64,000 bases of DNA from an uncultured Flavobacteriaceae bacterium (GCA_947494695.1 CANLWB010000002.1:124001-188000); one strand, 5' to 3'; counted from the first letter of the stretch, positions 36,039 through 45,736 are shown. Made by a program: numbers and translations. Notes: a model not told the origin generated them from the sequence alone.

Positions 36039-36755
36039 ATGAAGAAATTTTGCCTGACTAACAAAATTACTCTACTTCTACTTATCTTAAATTTTCATGT
36101 TTTTTGTCAGTCGACCAGACAAGATGAAGCGTCTTATTTTAAGTGGTTTGACACGACTATCTATGCAAAAAACAGCGATTTAATTAATGGTACATACCAT
36201 CTGGAAAAGTATGATTCGCAAGAGGGTTTCGATCAATATTATGTAACACCAAACTTTTTACAGGGGAATATGGTCTATGACCAACAACCCTATTTTAAAG
36301 TTAACTTGAGTTACGATTTGTATTCTGACGATCTCATTCTAGGATTTCAAGAAAATGATTTATTATTACCCATTAAATTGGTTAAGGATAAGGTTGAATC
36401 TTTTTTCATAAATAACAGGTCATTTGTGCACTTGAAAGATGAAGATTCCAGTACTAACGGGTTTTTCGAACTGTTGTTACGTACCAACGAAATAATACTG
36501 TATAAAAAGCATTTCAAAAAAATGCATCGCTATCTAAATGACCAAAAAGCCTACTATAAATTTACCAAAAAGACAAGGTATTTAGTGTCTTATAGAAACC
36601 GTTTAGAAGACGTAGATACCAGGAAAAGTGTATCGAAATTATTTCCGGAAAAAAAGTCCTTGATTAACGATTTCTTTTCCGAGAATGATTATTTGCGGAA
36701 TACTAACGAAGATGCATTTTTCAAATTGCTTTTCAAGCAAATAACTAAAGAATGA
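36039..36755 (+). CDS. Exported protein of unknown function
   Basis: A 238-residue protein with a signal peptide (LLLLILNFHVFCQ). The body is beta-rich, with a GTYHLEKYDSQEGF segment and a basic Tyr/Lys-rich C-terminal half (KKHFKKMHRYLNDQKAYYKFTK). No family is recognised. It lies 119 bases upstream of the TonB-dependent receptor gene on the same strand and could belong to that transport locus. The 187-base gap before it contains a TTTTTTG...TAGTTTTA stretch that could be a weak promoter. Confidence 0.6.
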   Translation: MKKFCLTNKITLLLLILNFHVFCQSTRQDEASYFKWFDTTIYAKNSDLINGTYHLEKYDSQEGFDQYYVTPNFLQGNMVYDQQPYFKVNLSYDLYSDDLILGFQENDLLLPIKLVKDKVESFFINNRSFVHLKDEDSSTNGFFELLLRTNEIILYKKHFKKMHRYLNDQKAYYKFTKKTRYLVSYRNRLEDVDTRKSVSKLFPEKKSLINDFFSENDYLRNTNEDAFFKLLFKQITKE

Positions 36756-36874
36756 AACCATTAAGGATATCTCGTTAGTGATTTTATTGTAGCTAACCTA
36801 ATGGCTAATCAGGCTGTTGTTTATGGATAGCTTTTCTGTTCGAGTGTAGAATTTATTATAAACCCTATCATTAA

Positions 36875-39652
36875 GTGTCTAAATCAATACATTATTTTTT
36901 AAAGACGTTTAGAAGTCTGCTTTTTCTTTTTTTGCTGGTTTCTGTAGTTCAACAATCCTCAGGTCAAACCAAAACCATGTCTTTGCATGTCGAGAATGAA
37001 ACCGTATTAGACATTATTGAGCTGATTGAACAAAAATCAGATTACACCTTTTATTTTATTGAAGACTGGCTAAGTACTAAAACAACCTCTATTCAAGTTG
37101 ATCATGCTTCTATGGAATCGGTTTTAGACACGTTGTTTAAGGATACGGTTATCAATTTTTATATCACAGATGATAATAAAATCATTCTAACTCAGAATAA
37201 CCTCATTCGTAATACCTTGCATGAGGATTTCTTTGGTTCAAAAAAAGAAGGGTCTATAGAAGAGGAAAAACCGGTTATTTATAATGAAAATGTTACGGTT
37301 AATACGTCCCAGAGCATAGAAACAGTTAAGATTGGAAAGGAGCGCATACATTCCAGAAGACTCACTTATACGTTAACAGGAGTTGTAAGAGATTCAAAAA
37401 CAAATAAACCCATCTCAAGTTTATTAGTTATTGCGAATGGTGGTAAAAATACGGTTACAGATAATAACGGGTTTTATTCCATTGAATTACCTGCAGGAGT
37501 CAATATTATTGAAACAAAATCTCTAGGAATTGAAGCTTCTAAAAAACGTGTTGTGATTTATGATGATGGGACACTGAATCTTTACTTAAACGAATCTATA
37601 GAGGAATTGGATGAGTTGGTTATAGAAGCTGAAGGAGCCAGAAACGTTAGAGAAGCCATTATAGGTGTTTCCCAAATAAAAGTTGAAGATATAAAGAGTG
37701 TTCCTCTGGTCTTGGGGGAGCGGGATATTTTAAAGATAGCCACAACCCTTCCCGGTATTAAGACTGCGGGCGAAGGCTCTTCGGGTTATAATGTAAGAGG
37801 GGGTAATACCGATCAAAACCTTATTTTGTTGGATAATGGTGTTATTTATAACCCTGCTCACTTTTTCGGTATTTTTTCTGCCATTAATCCTTTTACCTCC
37901 GGAGATGCTAAAATCTATAAAGGTAATATCCCGGCCGAATATGGAGGGAGGTTGTCTTCTGTTATCGATATAAAGACTAAAAAAGGGAATCATGAGAAAT
38001 TTGCGGGCGAAGCTTCCATTGGTCCAGTGACTAGTAATGTAACATTAGAACTGCCTGTTAAAAAGGGTGTTTCGTCGCTTTTAATTGGAGGGCGGGGTAC
38101 ATATTCCGATTGGATATTAAGGTCTTTAGATGATGAAAAACTTAAAAGAAGTAAGGCCTCGTTTTATGATGTTGTGGCAAAATACGATCACAATATAAAC
38201 CAAAATAATAGTGTAAAAGCGACCGGATATTTTAGTAAAGACAAGTTTAGCATTACCTCAGATTCTTTATACAGTTATAGTAACAGGTTATTGTCTGTTG
38301 ACTGGAACCATAGATTTAATAAAAAACACACCCTGGATGTTATTTTAGCTAATAGTGAATACAAATTTAACATTGAGTTCGAAGGTCAACTAGATAGAAA
38401 TTTTGACCTGGGGTATAAAGTAAATGAGACCGATTTAAAACTTAAAATGCGCTATTTACATAGCGATAAACATAAGTTTACTTATGGAATTTCTACTAAG
38501 TTTTATAATATAAACCCTGGAAGTATTAAGCCTCTTGGTAATGAATCTATTATTGAGTCTCTTATTATTCCGAAGGAAAAGGCATTAGAGTCTGCGGTGT
38601 TTGTTTCGGATGATTTTGAGGTGACTGAAAAACTACTAATTAGCATGGGACTTAGATATTCGTTCTTTGCATCATTAGGTGAATCAACACAAAGGTTTTA
38701 CACTGAAGGGCTTCCTAGAAACGAAGGGACATTAGAACGAACAGAGGAATTTGGAAACAATGAGGTTATAAAAACATATGGCGGATTAGAATCCAGAATA
38801 TCGGCCAGGTACTTTTTAGGAGAAGACTTTTCTATAAAAGCAGGCTATAATAATACATATCAATACATTCATACACTCTCTAACAATACAACTGTTTCAC
38901 CTACAGATACCTGGAAGTTGTCCGATGTTAATATCAAACCACAACAAGCCCAACAGTTTTCTCTGGGAATTTTTAAAAATCTTAATGCTAATGTTTATGA
39001 GTTAAGTCTGGAAGGGTATTATAAAAAGACCAAAAACATTTTAGATTACAAGGTTGGAGCCAATTTATTGTTAAATGAAACGATAGAAACCGAGGTATTG
39101 CAAGGCGAAGGAAAGGCCTATGGTATTGAGTTTTTAATTAAAAAGAATAAGGGAAGACTTAACGGTTGGCTGGGATATAGTTACTCCAGAGCTTTTAATA
39201 AATTAGATAGTGAGTTTGGTGAAGAACGCATTAATAATGGCGCATTTTTTCCAGCCAATTTCGACAAACCTCATGATGTTAGTTTGATAGCAAACTATAA
39301 ATTAACACAGCGGTTTAGTCTTTCTACCAATTTCACATATCAGACTGGAAGACCAGTAACCTACCCCATTGGAAATTATATTGTTAATGGGTCCAGACGT
39401 GTATTTTATAGTGATAGAAATAAATTTAGAATACCCGATTATTACAGGTTGGATCTTGGACTAAATATTGAAGGGAACCATAAAATTAAAAAGTTTGCGC
39501 ATAGCTTTTGGAATATTTCAGTTTACAATGTGTTGGGAAGAAACAATCCATACTCGGTATTTTTTGTGACCGAAAATGGAGATATAAAAGCTTTTAAAAG
39601 CTCCATTTTTGCAATTCCTGTACCCACAATAACCTACAATTTTAAGTTTTAA
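36875..39652 (+). CDS. TonB-dependent receptor with STN and CarboxypepD-reg domains
   Basis: A 925-residue outer-membrane transporter. After a signal peptide (SVVQQSSGQ), an STN domain spans about residues 35-105 (MSLHVENETVLDIIELIEQKSDYTF). A carboxypeptidase-regulatory-like domain follows at ~165-240 (TLTGVVRDSKTNKPISSLLV), then the plug (YNVRGGNTDQNLILLDNGVIYNPAHFFG) and the beta-barrel, ending in a typical aromatic C-terminus (TITYNFKF). STN domains can signal to FecR-like anti-sigma factors, but none is encoded nearby. The GTG at 36875 gives the signal peptide. It is the first gene of a run with two DUF4249 lipoproteins and an MG2-like protein. Confidence 0.9.
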   Translation: MSKSIHYFLKTFRSLLFLFLLVSVVQQSSGQTKTMSLHVENETVLDIIELIEQKSDYTFYFIEDWLSTKTTSIQVDHASMESVLDTLFKDTVINFYITDDNKIILTQNNLIRNTLHEDFFGSKKEGSIEEEKPVIYNENVTVNTSQSIETVKIGKERIHSRRLTYTLTGVVRDSKTNKPISSLLVIANGGKNTVTDNNGFYSIELPAGVNIIETKSLGIEASKKRVVIYDDGTLNLYLNESIEELDELVIEAEGARNVREAIIGVSQIKVEDIKSVPLVLGERDILKIATTLPGIKTAGEGSSGYNVRGGNTDQNLILLDNGVIYNPAHFFGIFSAINPFTSGDAKIYKGNIPAEYGGRLSSVIDIKTKKGNHEKFAGEASIGPVTSNVTLELPVKKGVSSLLIGGRGTYSDWILRSLDDEKLKRSKASFYDVVAKYDHNINQNNSVKATGYFSKDKFSITSDSLYSYSNRLLSVDWNHRFNKKHTLDVILANSEYKFNIEFEGQLDRNFDLGYKVNETDLKLKMRYLHSDKHKFTYGISTKFYNINPGSIKPLGNESIIESLIIPKEKALESAVFVSDDFEVTEKLLISMGLRYSFFASLGESTQRFYTEGLPRNEGTLERTEEFGNNEVIKTYGGLESRISARYFLGEDFSIKAGYNNTYQYIHTLSNNTTVSPTDTWKLSDVNIKPQQAQQFSLGIFKNLNANVYELSLEGYYKKTKNILDYKVGANLLLNETIETEVLQGEGKAYGIEFLIKKNKGRLNGWLGYSYSRAFNKLDSEFGEERINNGAFFPANFDKPHDVSLIANYKLTQRFSLSTNFTYQTGRPVTYPIGNYIVNGSRRVFYSDRNKFRIPDYYRLDLGLNIEGNHKIKKFAHSFWNISVYNVLGRNNPYSVFFVTENGDIKAFKSSIFAIPVPTITYNFKF

Positions 39653-39654
39653 TT

Positions 39655-40878
39655 ATGGATGCTTTAAGAACATATTTAAAATGGATTTTAGCATTACAGA
39701 GTTTGATGCTAATAAGTTGCGTTGAGGAATTCGAACCTCAAAACATCTCATTTGAAGATTTGTTAGTGGTTGAAGCGACGTTAACCGATGAGTTTAAACG
39801 CCATGAAGTGAGGCTATCCAGAACGTTTCAGTTTGGTGACAATCCAGAGGCCGGAATAGAGCGCGGAGCCCAGGTAACGATTGTAGACGATATTCAGAAT
39901 TCCTATGTGTTTCGGGAGGATGGGCCAGGAGTTTATGTTTCGGTAAACGAATTTAGTGCAGAGCAGGATCGAGTCTATACGCTACGTGTTACAACTCAAA
40001 ATAATAAAACGTATAATTCGGCGGCAGTAAAAACACCAGAACATACGGCTCAGGTAACTGGTGTTTCTTTTAAACATAGTGTAAATGGTGGAAGAGAAGG
40101 TATAGATATTTTGGTGGATAGTTTTGATCCTATGGGAAACTCCAGATATTATCGATATGAATTTGAAGAAACCCAGAGAATTGTTGCACCGTATTGGGGG
40201 TCTAGAGAGATTGTTGTTATTTCTGATGTTCCTCCGTTTCAGGTCGACATCATACCGAGAACTGAAGAACGAAGGACCTGTTATAAAACATCGACTAGCG
40301 ATAGTGATATTGTTCAAACAGAAACCAATGGTCTATCTGAAGATCGGGTAACAAAATTCCCTGTGAAATTTATACATAAAAGAGATTCTGTAATTAGAGA
40401 TCGATATAGCATTTTGGTCAAGCAACATGTGCAAACCTTAGAGGCTTATACCTATTATCAGACGCTCAATGATTTTTCAAGCTCAGAAAGTGTTTTTTCT
40501 GAAAATCAACCCGGGTTTATAAACGGTAATATCGTTTCAGAATCTAATCCAGATGAAAAAGTACTGGGCTTTTTCGAAGTAAATTCGGTTTCTAGCGGAC
40601 GTCTGTTTATAAATTATAGAGAGGCTTTTCCTGGTGAGGATCAGCTTCCTTATTTTTCGCCCTGTAGCACTTCGAAACCTTTGTTAATTGACCCGGAAAA
40701 CCTCTCGATATCACCATTAATAGAACAAGTAAAGAACGGCGAGGTGGCATATTTGCAAGTAAATGAAGATTTTTTTGGAAACCCTGTTGAAAATCCGCCA
40801 TATGAAGTGGTAACAAGGGCTTGCGGAGATTGCACGGTTTTTGGAACGAATGTAAGACCCGACTTTTGGACAGATTAA
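39655..40878 (+). CDS. DUF4249 family lipoprotein (copy 1)
   Basis: A 407-residue lipoprotein: the signal ends in LISC (lipobox), followed by VEEFEPQ. The DUF4249 body includes LLVVEATLTDEFKRHEVRLSRTF, an Ig-like strand pattern and a conserved tail with CGDCTVFGTNVRPDFW. DUF4249 proteins accompany CarboxypepD-type TonB receptors in Bacteroidota, probably as surface partners, but their ligand is unknown. It starts 2 bases after the receptor stop. It is clearly homologous to the next gene. Confidence 0.85.
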   Translation: MDALRTYLKWILALQSLMLISCVEEFEPQNISFEDLLVVEATLTDEFKRHEVRLSRTFQFGDNPEAGIERGAQVTIVDDIQNSYVFREDGPGVYVSVNEFSAEQDRVYTLRVTTQNNKTYNSAAVKTPEHTAQVTGVSFKHSVNGGREGIDILVDSFDPMGNSRYYRYEFEETQRIVAPYWGSREIVVISDVPPFQVDIIPRTEERRTCYKTSTSDSDIVQTETNGLSEDRVTKFPVKFIHKRDSVIRDRYSILVKQHVQTLEAYTYYQTLNDFSSSESVFSENQPGFINGNIVSESNPDEKVLGFFEVNSVSSGRLFINYREAFPGEDQLPYFSPCSTSKPLLIDPENLSISPLIEQVKNGEVAYLQVNEDFFGNPVENPPYEVVTRACGDCTVFGTNVRPDFWTD

Positions 40879-40894
40879 AGACTTTAATATTAAT

Positions 40895-42109
40895 ATGACA
40901 ACATCAAGTCGAAAACAAATTTATTTTCTATTAGTACCCCTGGTATTACTAATAAGTAACTGCGTTGAAGAGTTTGTTCCCGAAACACTGATTTTTGAGG
41001 ACATATTGGTTGTGGAGTCTACAATAACCAATGTATATAAGTTTCATGAGGTGAAATTATCGCGAACATTTGAGTTTGATAGCGTACAGAAATTTGAGCA
41101 AAATGCGAATGTTAGTATCGTTGATAATCTGGGAGAGGTAATGAATTTTCAGGAGCTAGAGCCCGGACATTATGTTTCTACTGCGGCGTTTCGTGCCGAG
41201 CCCAATAAAACCTATCAGTTGCTTATAACAACACAGAACAATCTTAGATATGCTTCAAAAGCAGAGCCTTTACCAGATAGTGCTTCCGAATTAACCGATA
41301 TTAAACTTTCGAAAACGACAAACAACCAAAAAGAAGAAGGTGTAGAGATTTCTATTAGCAGTGTCGACCCCTCTGGTGGGTCTAAGTATTACAGGTTTGA
41401 ATATGAAGAAACCTATAAAATTGTCCCACCGTTATGGAGTCCGAATGATGCTATTGTGATTTCTGTATCTAATCCTGCCACTGTTGGCACGATTCCAAAA
41501 ACTCAGGAAGAACGTGTTTGTTATAATACGGTGCCTAGCAATGCCATTTTTCAAACAGAAACCAATAATCTAACAGCCGATAGGATTACCGAATTTCCTT
41601 TAAAATTTATTTTGAAAAAAGATCCGGTATTTAGAGAACGCTATAGTATTCTGGTAAAACAATATGTACAGTCTTTCGAAGCTTATAGCTATTACAAAAC
41701 GTTGAGTGAGCTCTCATCGTCTGAAAGTTTATTTTCAGAGAATCAGCCGGGCTTTCTCAATGGAAATATAAATTCCCTCTCCGACCCATCGGAGAAAGTA
41801 TTAGGGTATTTTGAAGTTGCTTCGTTGTCCTCTCAAAGGGTTTTTGCAAGTTTCGATGACCTTTACCCAGGAGAAGGAAGAGCATTGTATTTTGAAACTT
41901 GCGAAATTGTAGCACCGCTTTTGAATTTACCAGGAGGCGGTTCTTTTTCACCACTTGTTGATGCGATAAGGTCTAATACCTTAAAATTTATAGATGTGAA
42001 TTTAGAACCCGATGATAAACGTCCGGGGCCCTATTTAATGACACAGCGCGGATGCGGAGATTGTACGGTTTATGGGAGTAACGTAAAACCCGATTTTTGG
42101 ATTGATTAA
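40895..42109 (+). CDS. DUF4249 family lipoprotein (copy 2)
   Basis: A 404-residue lipoprotein with lipobox LISNC and the same layout as the previous gene (LVVESTITNVYKFHEVKLSRTF; tail CGDCTVYGSNVKPDFW). The two share order and motifs along their full length, with substitutions throughout, so they are an old tandem duplication rather than a recent one. It lies 16 bases after copy 1 and 10 bases before the MG2-like gene. It could form alternative lids or ligand-binding partners for the same receptor; that is inference. Confidence 0.85.
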   Translation: MTTSSRKQIYFLLVPLVLLISNCVEEFVPETLIFEDILVVESTITNVYKFHEVKLSRTFEFDSVQKFEQNANVSIVDNLGEVMNFQELEPGHYVSTAAFRAEPNKTYQLLITTQNNLRYASKAEPLPDSASELTDIKLSKTTNNQKEEGVEISISSVDPSGGSKYYRFEYEETYKIVPPLWSPNDAIVISVSNPATVGTIPKTQEERVCYNTVPSNAIFQTETNNLTADRITEFPLKFILKKDPVFRERYSILVKQYVQSFEAYSYYKTLSELSSSESLFSENQPGFLNGNINSLSDPSEKVLGYFEVASLSSQRVFASFDDLYPGEGRALYFETCEIVAPLLNLPGGGSFSPLVDAIRSNTLKFIDVNLEPDDKRPGPYLMTQRGCGDCTVYGSNVKPDFWID

Positions 42110-42119
42110 TGACAGTAAT

Positions 42120-43847
42120 ATGAAGAAAAAAATAGTTATAACTTGTTTTGTTCTTGCACAAATGGTTTGTTTTGGGCAATCCAAATTTTTAGAGGCTAAG
42201 ATACCACAAGAAGACGTGTTTGTGCATCTCAACACCTCTTTTTTACTTACCGGAGAGACACTTTACTATAAAGTGTATTGTATCAATTCGGAAACTAAAA
42301 TGTTGAGCGATCTTAGTAAAATCATTTATGTGGAGCTGGTAAGCGAAGACAAACGATCTGTAGTAAAGCATAAATTAAGACTGGAAAACGGGCAATCTTA
42401 TGCCGATTTTTTTGTGCCGTCCTCATTGAGTTCAGGGAATTATAAGTTAATTGCCTATACCAATTGGATGAGAAACAAAAACCTGTTTTATGAAAATGAT
42501 TTACTTATTGTGAATTCCTTTAGCAAAGATCAATCTAAAATTTTACGGACTGTTGAGTATGATGAGTCTGGTGAAGCACCGAAAAAGAAAAAGGAAAGTA
42601 GTAAACCTAAGTTGGATGAAGACACACATAGCGGTTCTATTGAATTACGTTTAAATAAAGATTCTTATAAGCGAAGAGAACACGTTACACTGCAAATAGC
42701 ATCCTTATTAGGGGAGTCGTCTTTTGGGAGTTATTCGGTTTCAGTAAAAAAAAGTACTCCAATGGATGTACCGGAGATTAAGACTACTTTAAACTATAAA
42801 AGTAAAAAGGAAAACAACTCACGGGTTAGCAGCCATTTTTTTATGCCAGAATTAAGAGGGGAACTGGTAGAAGGTTTAGTGCTTAACAAAGTAACCGGTA
42901 AACCGGCTTCCAACATCGTTGTAACCCTGTCTATTCCGGGAAACAATGCCCTGTTTAAAGTAACAAGCACCAATGGTGAAGGTCGCTTCTTCTTTAATAT
43001 TAATAAGGATTATCTTAATAATATGGCCGTGTTCGATCTCATTGGACAGACCACCACAGATTTCGAAATTCAAATTACAAGGGAGGTCCCAATGGATTAT
43101 AACGACCTAAAATTTGGTAGATTTTATATTAGCGAAGCCGATAAAGATTTTATTCTTCGGAGAAGTATTAATAATCAAATTGAAAACTCATACAAGGGGG
43201 TTAAAAAGGATTCGGTCTCACCATTAAAACAAATTGTTCCATTCTACGGGGCTCTTGCTAAGGAATATTATTTAGACGATTTTAAACGTTTTTCCACGTT
43301 AAAAGAAACCTTTGTTGAGGTGATAGACCATGCCTGGATTACCTCTAAAAAGGGGAATTTCAGTTTTAAAGTAAAACGAGATTTAGACGGCATAGATTAC
43401 GACCTACCAACGTTATTGTTGATGGATGGTATATTAATAAAGAATCACAATGATATTATTGATTATGATTCTAAAAACGTTAAAAGGATTGGTGTTCTTA
43501 GGAGTCAGTATGTTTACGGACCTGTAATATTCGATGGTGTTATCTATATTGAAACGAAAGATGGTAGTTTTAAAAATACCCATACAAACACCACCACGTT
43601 TGAACTGTTTAAGCCATTTCCTGTAAAGCAGTATTACCTACAAGATTATTCTAATAAAGAAACGTATAGAAGAATACCCGATAATAGGCATCAGCTATGT
43701 TGGATACCCAATTTTAGGTTTGATAAGCATAGTGAATCCTTGTCATTTTACACATCTGATATTCCTGGAAATTATGAAGTGAGTTTTGAGGGGTTTACAA
43801 AGCATGGGCATCCTGTTTCTATTAAAAAGAATATCTCGGTAGAATAG
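42120..43847 (+). CDS. Exported MG2-like (alpha-macroglobulin-type) protein
   Basis: A 575-residue secreted protein with a signal peptide (FVLAQMVCFGQ). The N-terminal EDVFVHLNTSFLLTGETLYYKVYC with SSGNYKLIAYTNWM resembles the macroglobulin MG2 domain often found in Bacteroidota TonB-linked surface proteins. A later LVEGLVLNKVTGKPASNIVVTLS resembles a carboxypeptidase-regulatory-like insert. It is co-directional with the receptor and DUF4249 genes and 10 bases from the previous stop. The ATG at 42120 is chosen for the signal peptide; a TTG at 42102 would overlap the DUF4249 gene. The role is unknown. Confidence 0.75.
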   Translation: MKKKIVITCFVLAQMVCFGQSKFLEAKIPQEDVFVHLNTSFLLTGETLYYKVYCINSETKMLSDLSKIIYVELVSEDKRSVVKHKLRLENGQSYADFFVPSSLSSGNYKLIAYTNWMRNKNLFYENDLLIVNSFSKDQSKILRTVEYDESGEAPKKKKESSKPKLDEDTHSGSIELRLNKDSYKRREHVTLQIASLLGESSFGSYSVSVKKSTPMDVPEIKTTLNYKSKKENNSRVSSHFFMPELRGELVEGLVLNKVTGKPASNIVVTLSIPGNNALFKVTSTNGEGRFFFNINKDYLNNMAVFDLIGQTTTDFEIQITREVPMDYNDLKFGRFYISEADKDFILRRSINNQIENSYKGVKKDSVSPLKQIVPFYGALAKEYYLDDFKRFSTLKETFVEVIDHAWITSKKGNFSFKVKRDLDGIDYDLPTLLLMDGILIKNHNDIIDYDSKNVKRIGVLRSQYVYGPVIFDGVIYIETKDGSFKNTHTNTTTFELFKPFPVKQYYLQDYSNKETYRRIPDNRHQLCWIPNFRFDKHSESLSFYTSDIPGNYEVSFEGFTKHGHPVSIKKNISVE

Positions 43848-43877
43848 TATCGCTATTGCTTTTTTGAGTTTTCCTCG

Positions 43878-44315
43878 TTAGATATAACTTAATATGGTTT
43901 TTAATTTCTCAACCAAAAACATATTCCAGGTTGAAGAACACACGTCGTAACAATGAAGTTCAGGTGTTAGTCCAATTTGATGGAAATTAAGGGTTGTCTG
44001 TTCGTTTCGTTCCTCTAATTGCCAATGTAAAACGTGTCCAATCCATTCCTTATTAAAATCGGGTTCGCCATTGATGCATTTCCAAACCAACTCCTGGTTA
44101 GGTTCATATTCCATAATTTTAAAAGTCCACCAATATCCATTGTCAAACGTGATCGTAAATTGTCCACCGGTTTTAAATTTAGAATCACTTACTTTTCCCC
44201 ACCAGGAGCCGATGCCCTCGGTTAGAGCAAAAAAAACCTGTTGGGTGTTGGCATTTACCTCTAACCGAATTTTGTAATCTAAGTCTTGATTTTCTAATGT
44301 TTTGGTATTAGGCAT
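43878..44315 (-). CDS. SRPBCC (AHSA1-like) domain protein, 145 aa
   Basis: A 145-residue START/AHSA1-like protein. DYKIRLEVNANTQQVFFALTEGIGSWWG and the W-rich YWWTFKIMEYEPNQELVWKC fit the family, whose hydrophobic cavity binds unknown ligands. It is last in a three-gene minus-strand operon with an ArsR-like regulator (8-base overlap) and another SRPBCC gene. This arrangement is common in Bacteroidota and its physiological role is unclear. Confidence 0.85.
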   Translation of the reverse strand: MPNTKTLENQDLDYKIRLEVNANTQQVFFALTEGIGSWWGKVSDSKFKTGGQFTITFDNGYWWTFKIMEYEPNQELVWKCINGEPDFNKEWIGHVLHWQLEERNEQTTLNFHQIGLTPELHCYDVCSSTWNMFLVEKLKTILSYI

Positions 44316-44637
44316 CTTTTGTATGATTTAAGTAATCTTCTAATTTGTTAAGAGAATCATCCCAGAATTGTGAGTAATAGGCCACCCATTTGCTTATTTC
44401 TTCTAAGGGTTTCGCATTGGCATTACAAAAACGTTCTCGTCCGTTGGCTTGAATATGAACCAACCCGGCTTCTTCCAGGGTTTTAATATGTTTGGTTACA
44501 CCTTGTCTGCTAATTTCAAACTGACTGGATATTTGTGTTATGGATAAGGCGGATGTAGCAATAACCAGAGCGTGAAAAATATCACGCCTGGTAGGGTCTG
44601 CAATAGCTTTAAATAACTTGGTGATTTTATCCTGCAT
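44308..44637 (-). CDS. ArsR-family winged-helix regulator
   Basis: A 109-residue regulator. ITKLFKAIADPTRRDIFHAL and SITQISSQFEISRQGVTKHIKTLEEAGLV are the ArsR helix-turn-helix core. No metal-binding cysteines of the classical ArsR sites are apparent, which fits the SRPBCC-associated subgroup. It overlaps both neighbours (11 and 8 bases), so all three genes are coupled. It probably represses the operon via the two GCAAC-N6-GTTGC sites upstream of the first gene. Confidence 0.9.
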   Translation of the reverse strand: MQDKITKLFKAIADPTRRDIFHALVIATSALSITQISSQFEISRQGVTKHIKTLEEAGLVHIQANGRERFCNANAKPLEEISKWVAYYSQFWDDSLNKLEDYLNHTKDA

Positions 44638-45058
44638 TGACTAATTTTTTTAAGTAATCGGTTAGTCCAGTAATGCAATTGTCCCAACCGCCATTAAAGC
44701 TTTCGAACATTTTAACTGCGGTTTCTCCTTCATATTTCGAAATTCCCGAGTGTTCCAAATATAATTTGGTACCACCTTGGGTAGGTTCTAATAGCCAGGT
44801 TACTGTAGTTTCTTCCTTCATTTCTGCAACTTTCCATGTATAAACCAATTTGTAAGGGTTAGATTCTTTGACTGTACCCGTTATTATTGTACAACCTTTT
44901 TCATTTGGTTCTGCAGTAAAGGTGTATTGATATCCCACTTCAGCTTTAAAATCTGCTTGAATAAACCATGCAGAGATTTCGTCGGCTTTAGAAATGGCAT
45001 TCCATACCCTGTCTATAGCGTGCGTAAACACTTTTTCTTTTTTAATAACATCATTCAT
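44627..45058 (-). CDS. SRPBCC (AHSA1-like) domain protein, 143 aa
   Basis: A 143-residue AHSA1-like protein (VFTHAIDRVWNAISKADEISAWFI; YKLVYTWKVAEMKEETTVTWLLEP; KMFESFNGGWDNCITGLTDYL). It is the first gene of the operon and starts 23 bases downstream of the proximal operator. It overlaps the ArsR-like gene by 11 bases. It is a distinct sequence from the 145-residue SRPBCC protein, so not a recent duplicate. Confidence 0.87.
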   Translation of the reverse strand: MNDVIKKEKVFTHAIDRVWNAISKADEISAWFIQADFKAEVGYQYTFTAEPNEKGCTIITGTVKESNPYKLVYTWKVAEMKEETTVTWLLEPTQGGTKLYLEHSGISKYEGETAVKMFESFNGGWDNCITGLTDYLKKLVNAG

Positions 45059-45081
45059 AACTGTTCGTTTTTAATTAATAT

Positions 45082-45139
45082 GCAACTTGATGGTTGCTAA
45101 ACTAAACTAAATATTTTTAATACGCAACTATTTGGTTGC
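45082..45139. promoter_or_regulatory. Two GCAAC-N6-GTTGC operators 42 bp apart
   Basis: GCAACTTGATGGTTGC (45082-45097) and GCAACTATTTGGTTGC (45124-45139) are near-identical palindromes whose start-to-start spacing is 42 bases, about four helical turns. Between them, on the minus strand, a TAGTTTAG segment could be the -7 box of the SRPBCC operon. The geometry fits binding by the ArsR-like dimer encoded in the operon. The rest of the 340-base gap to trxA (45059-45398) holds only promoters and no gene. Confidence 0.7.
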
Positions 45140-45349
45140 TTAAATAATTTGTGTTCAGGAATTTGAATATAACACATTGATTATGTGGTTTTTTAAATAA
45201 TTGAATTGTGACTTTTTTTAAAAGAGGCGTCTAAAATATAGTTTATAAACGTTAAAATATTTTTAGGCTTAACCGAAATAATAGCACAAAACAATATTGA
45301 TATAAGGAAAACAAATTGTTAGTTTGTAAGCTTTCGAAAATATTTTGAC

Positions 45350-45357
45350 TAATTTTG
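45350..45357 (+). promoter_or_regulatory. Candidate -7 box of the trxA promoter
   Basis: TAATTTTG matches TAnnTTTG, 41 bases before the trxA ATG. A TTTG at 45323-45326 lies 23 bases upstream, slightly further than the usual 19-21. Confidence 0.5.
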
Positions 45358-45398
45358 CGATATCAATAATAAAAACACAATTTAAAACATAAAATATC

Positions 45399-45716
45399 AT
45401 GGCATTAGAAATAACAGATGCAACTTTTGAGGAAACTGTATTGAAAAGCGACAAACCTGTATTGGTTGACTTTTGGGCGGCCTGGTGTGGACCTTGTAGA
45501 ATGGTTGGACCAATCATAGAGGAAATTAGTGGAGAATATGAAGGAAAGGCTGTTGTTGGTAAAGTAGATGTAGATGCCAATCAAGAGTTTGCTGCTAAAT
45601 ATGGGGTACGTAATATACCTACGGTTTTAGTTTTTCAAAACGGAGAAGTTGTTGGAAGACAAGTTGGTGTAGCTCCTAAAAATGCATATACAGAAGCGAT
45701 AGATTCACTTTTATAG
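45399..45716 (+). CDS. trxA: Thioredoxin
   Basis: A 105-residue cytoplasmic thioredoxin with the active-site motif WCGPC in VDFWAAWCGPCRMVGP, the buried Asp in VLVDFWA, and the cis-Pro segment VRNIPTVLVFQNGE. It reduces protein disulfides and supplies electrons to reductases. Length is standard and no signal peptide is seen. A clear terminator lies 21 bases after the stop. Confidence 0.97.
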   Translation: MALEITDATFEETVLKSDKPVLVDFWAAWCGPCRMVGPIIEEISGEYEGKAVVGKVDVDANQEFAAKYGVRNIPTVLVFQNGEVVGRQVGVAPKNAYTEAIDSLL

Positions 45717-45736
45717 TATATAATTGAAAGAAAATT

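Noticed and set aside
36875-43847. Classical SusC/SusD polysaccharide utilisation locus
   Set aside because: No SusD-like protein or carbohydrate-active enzyme is present; the lipoproteins are DUF4249.
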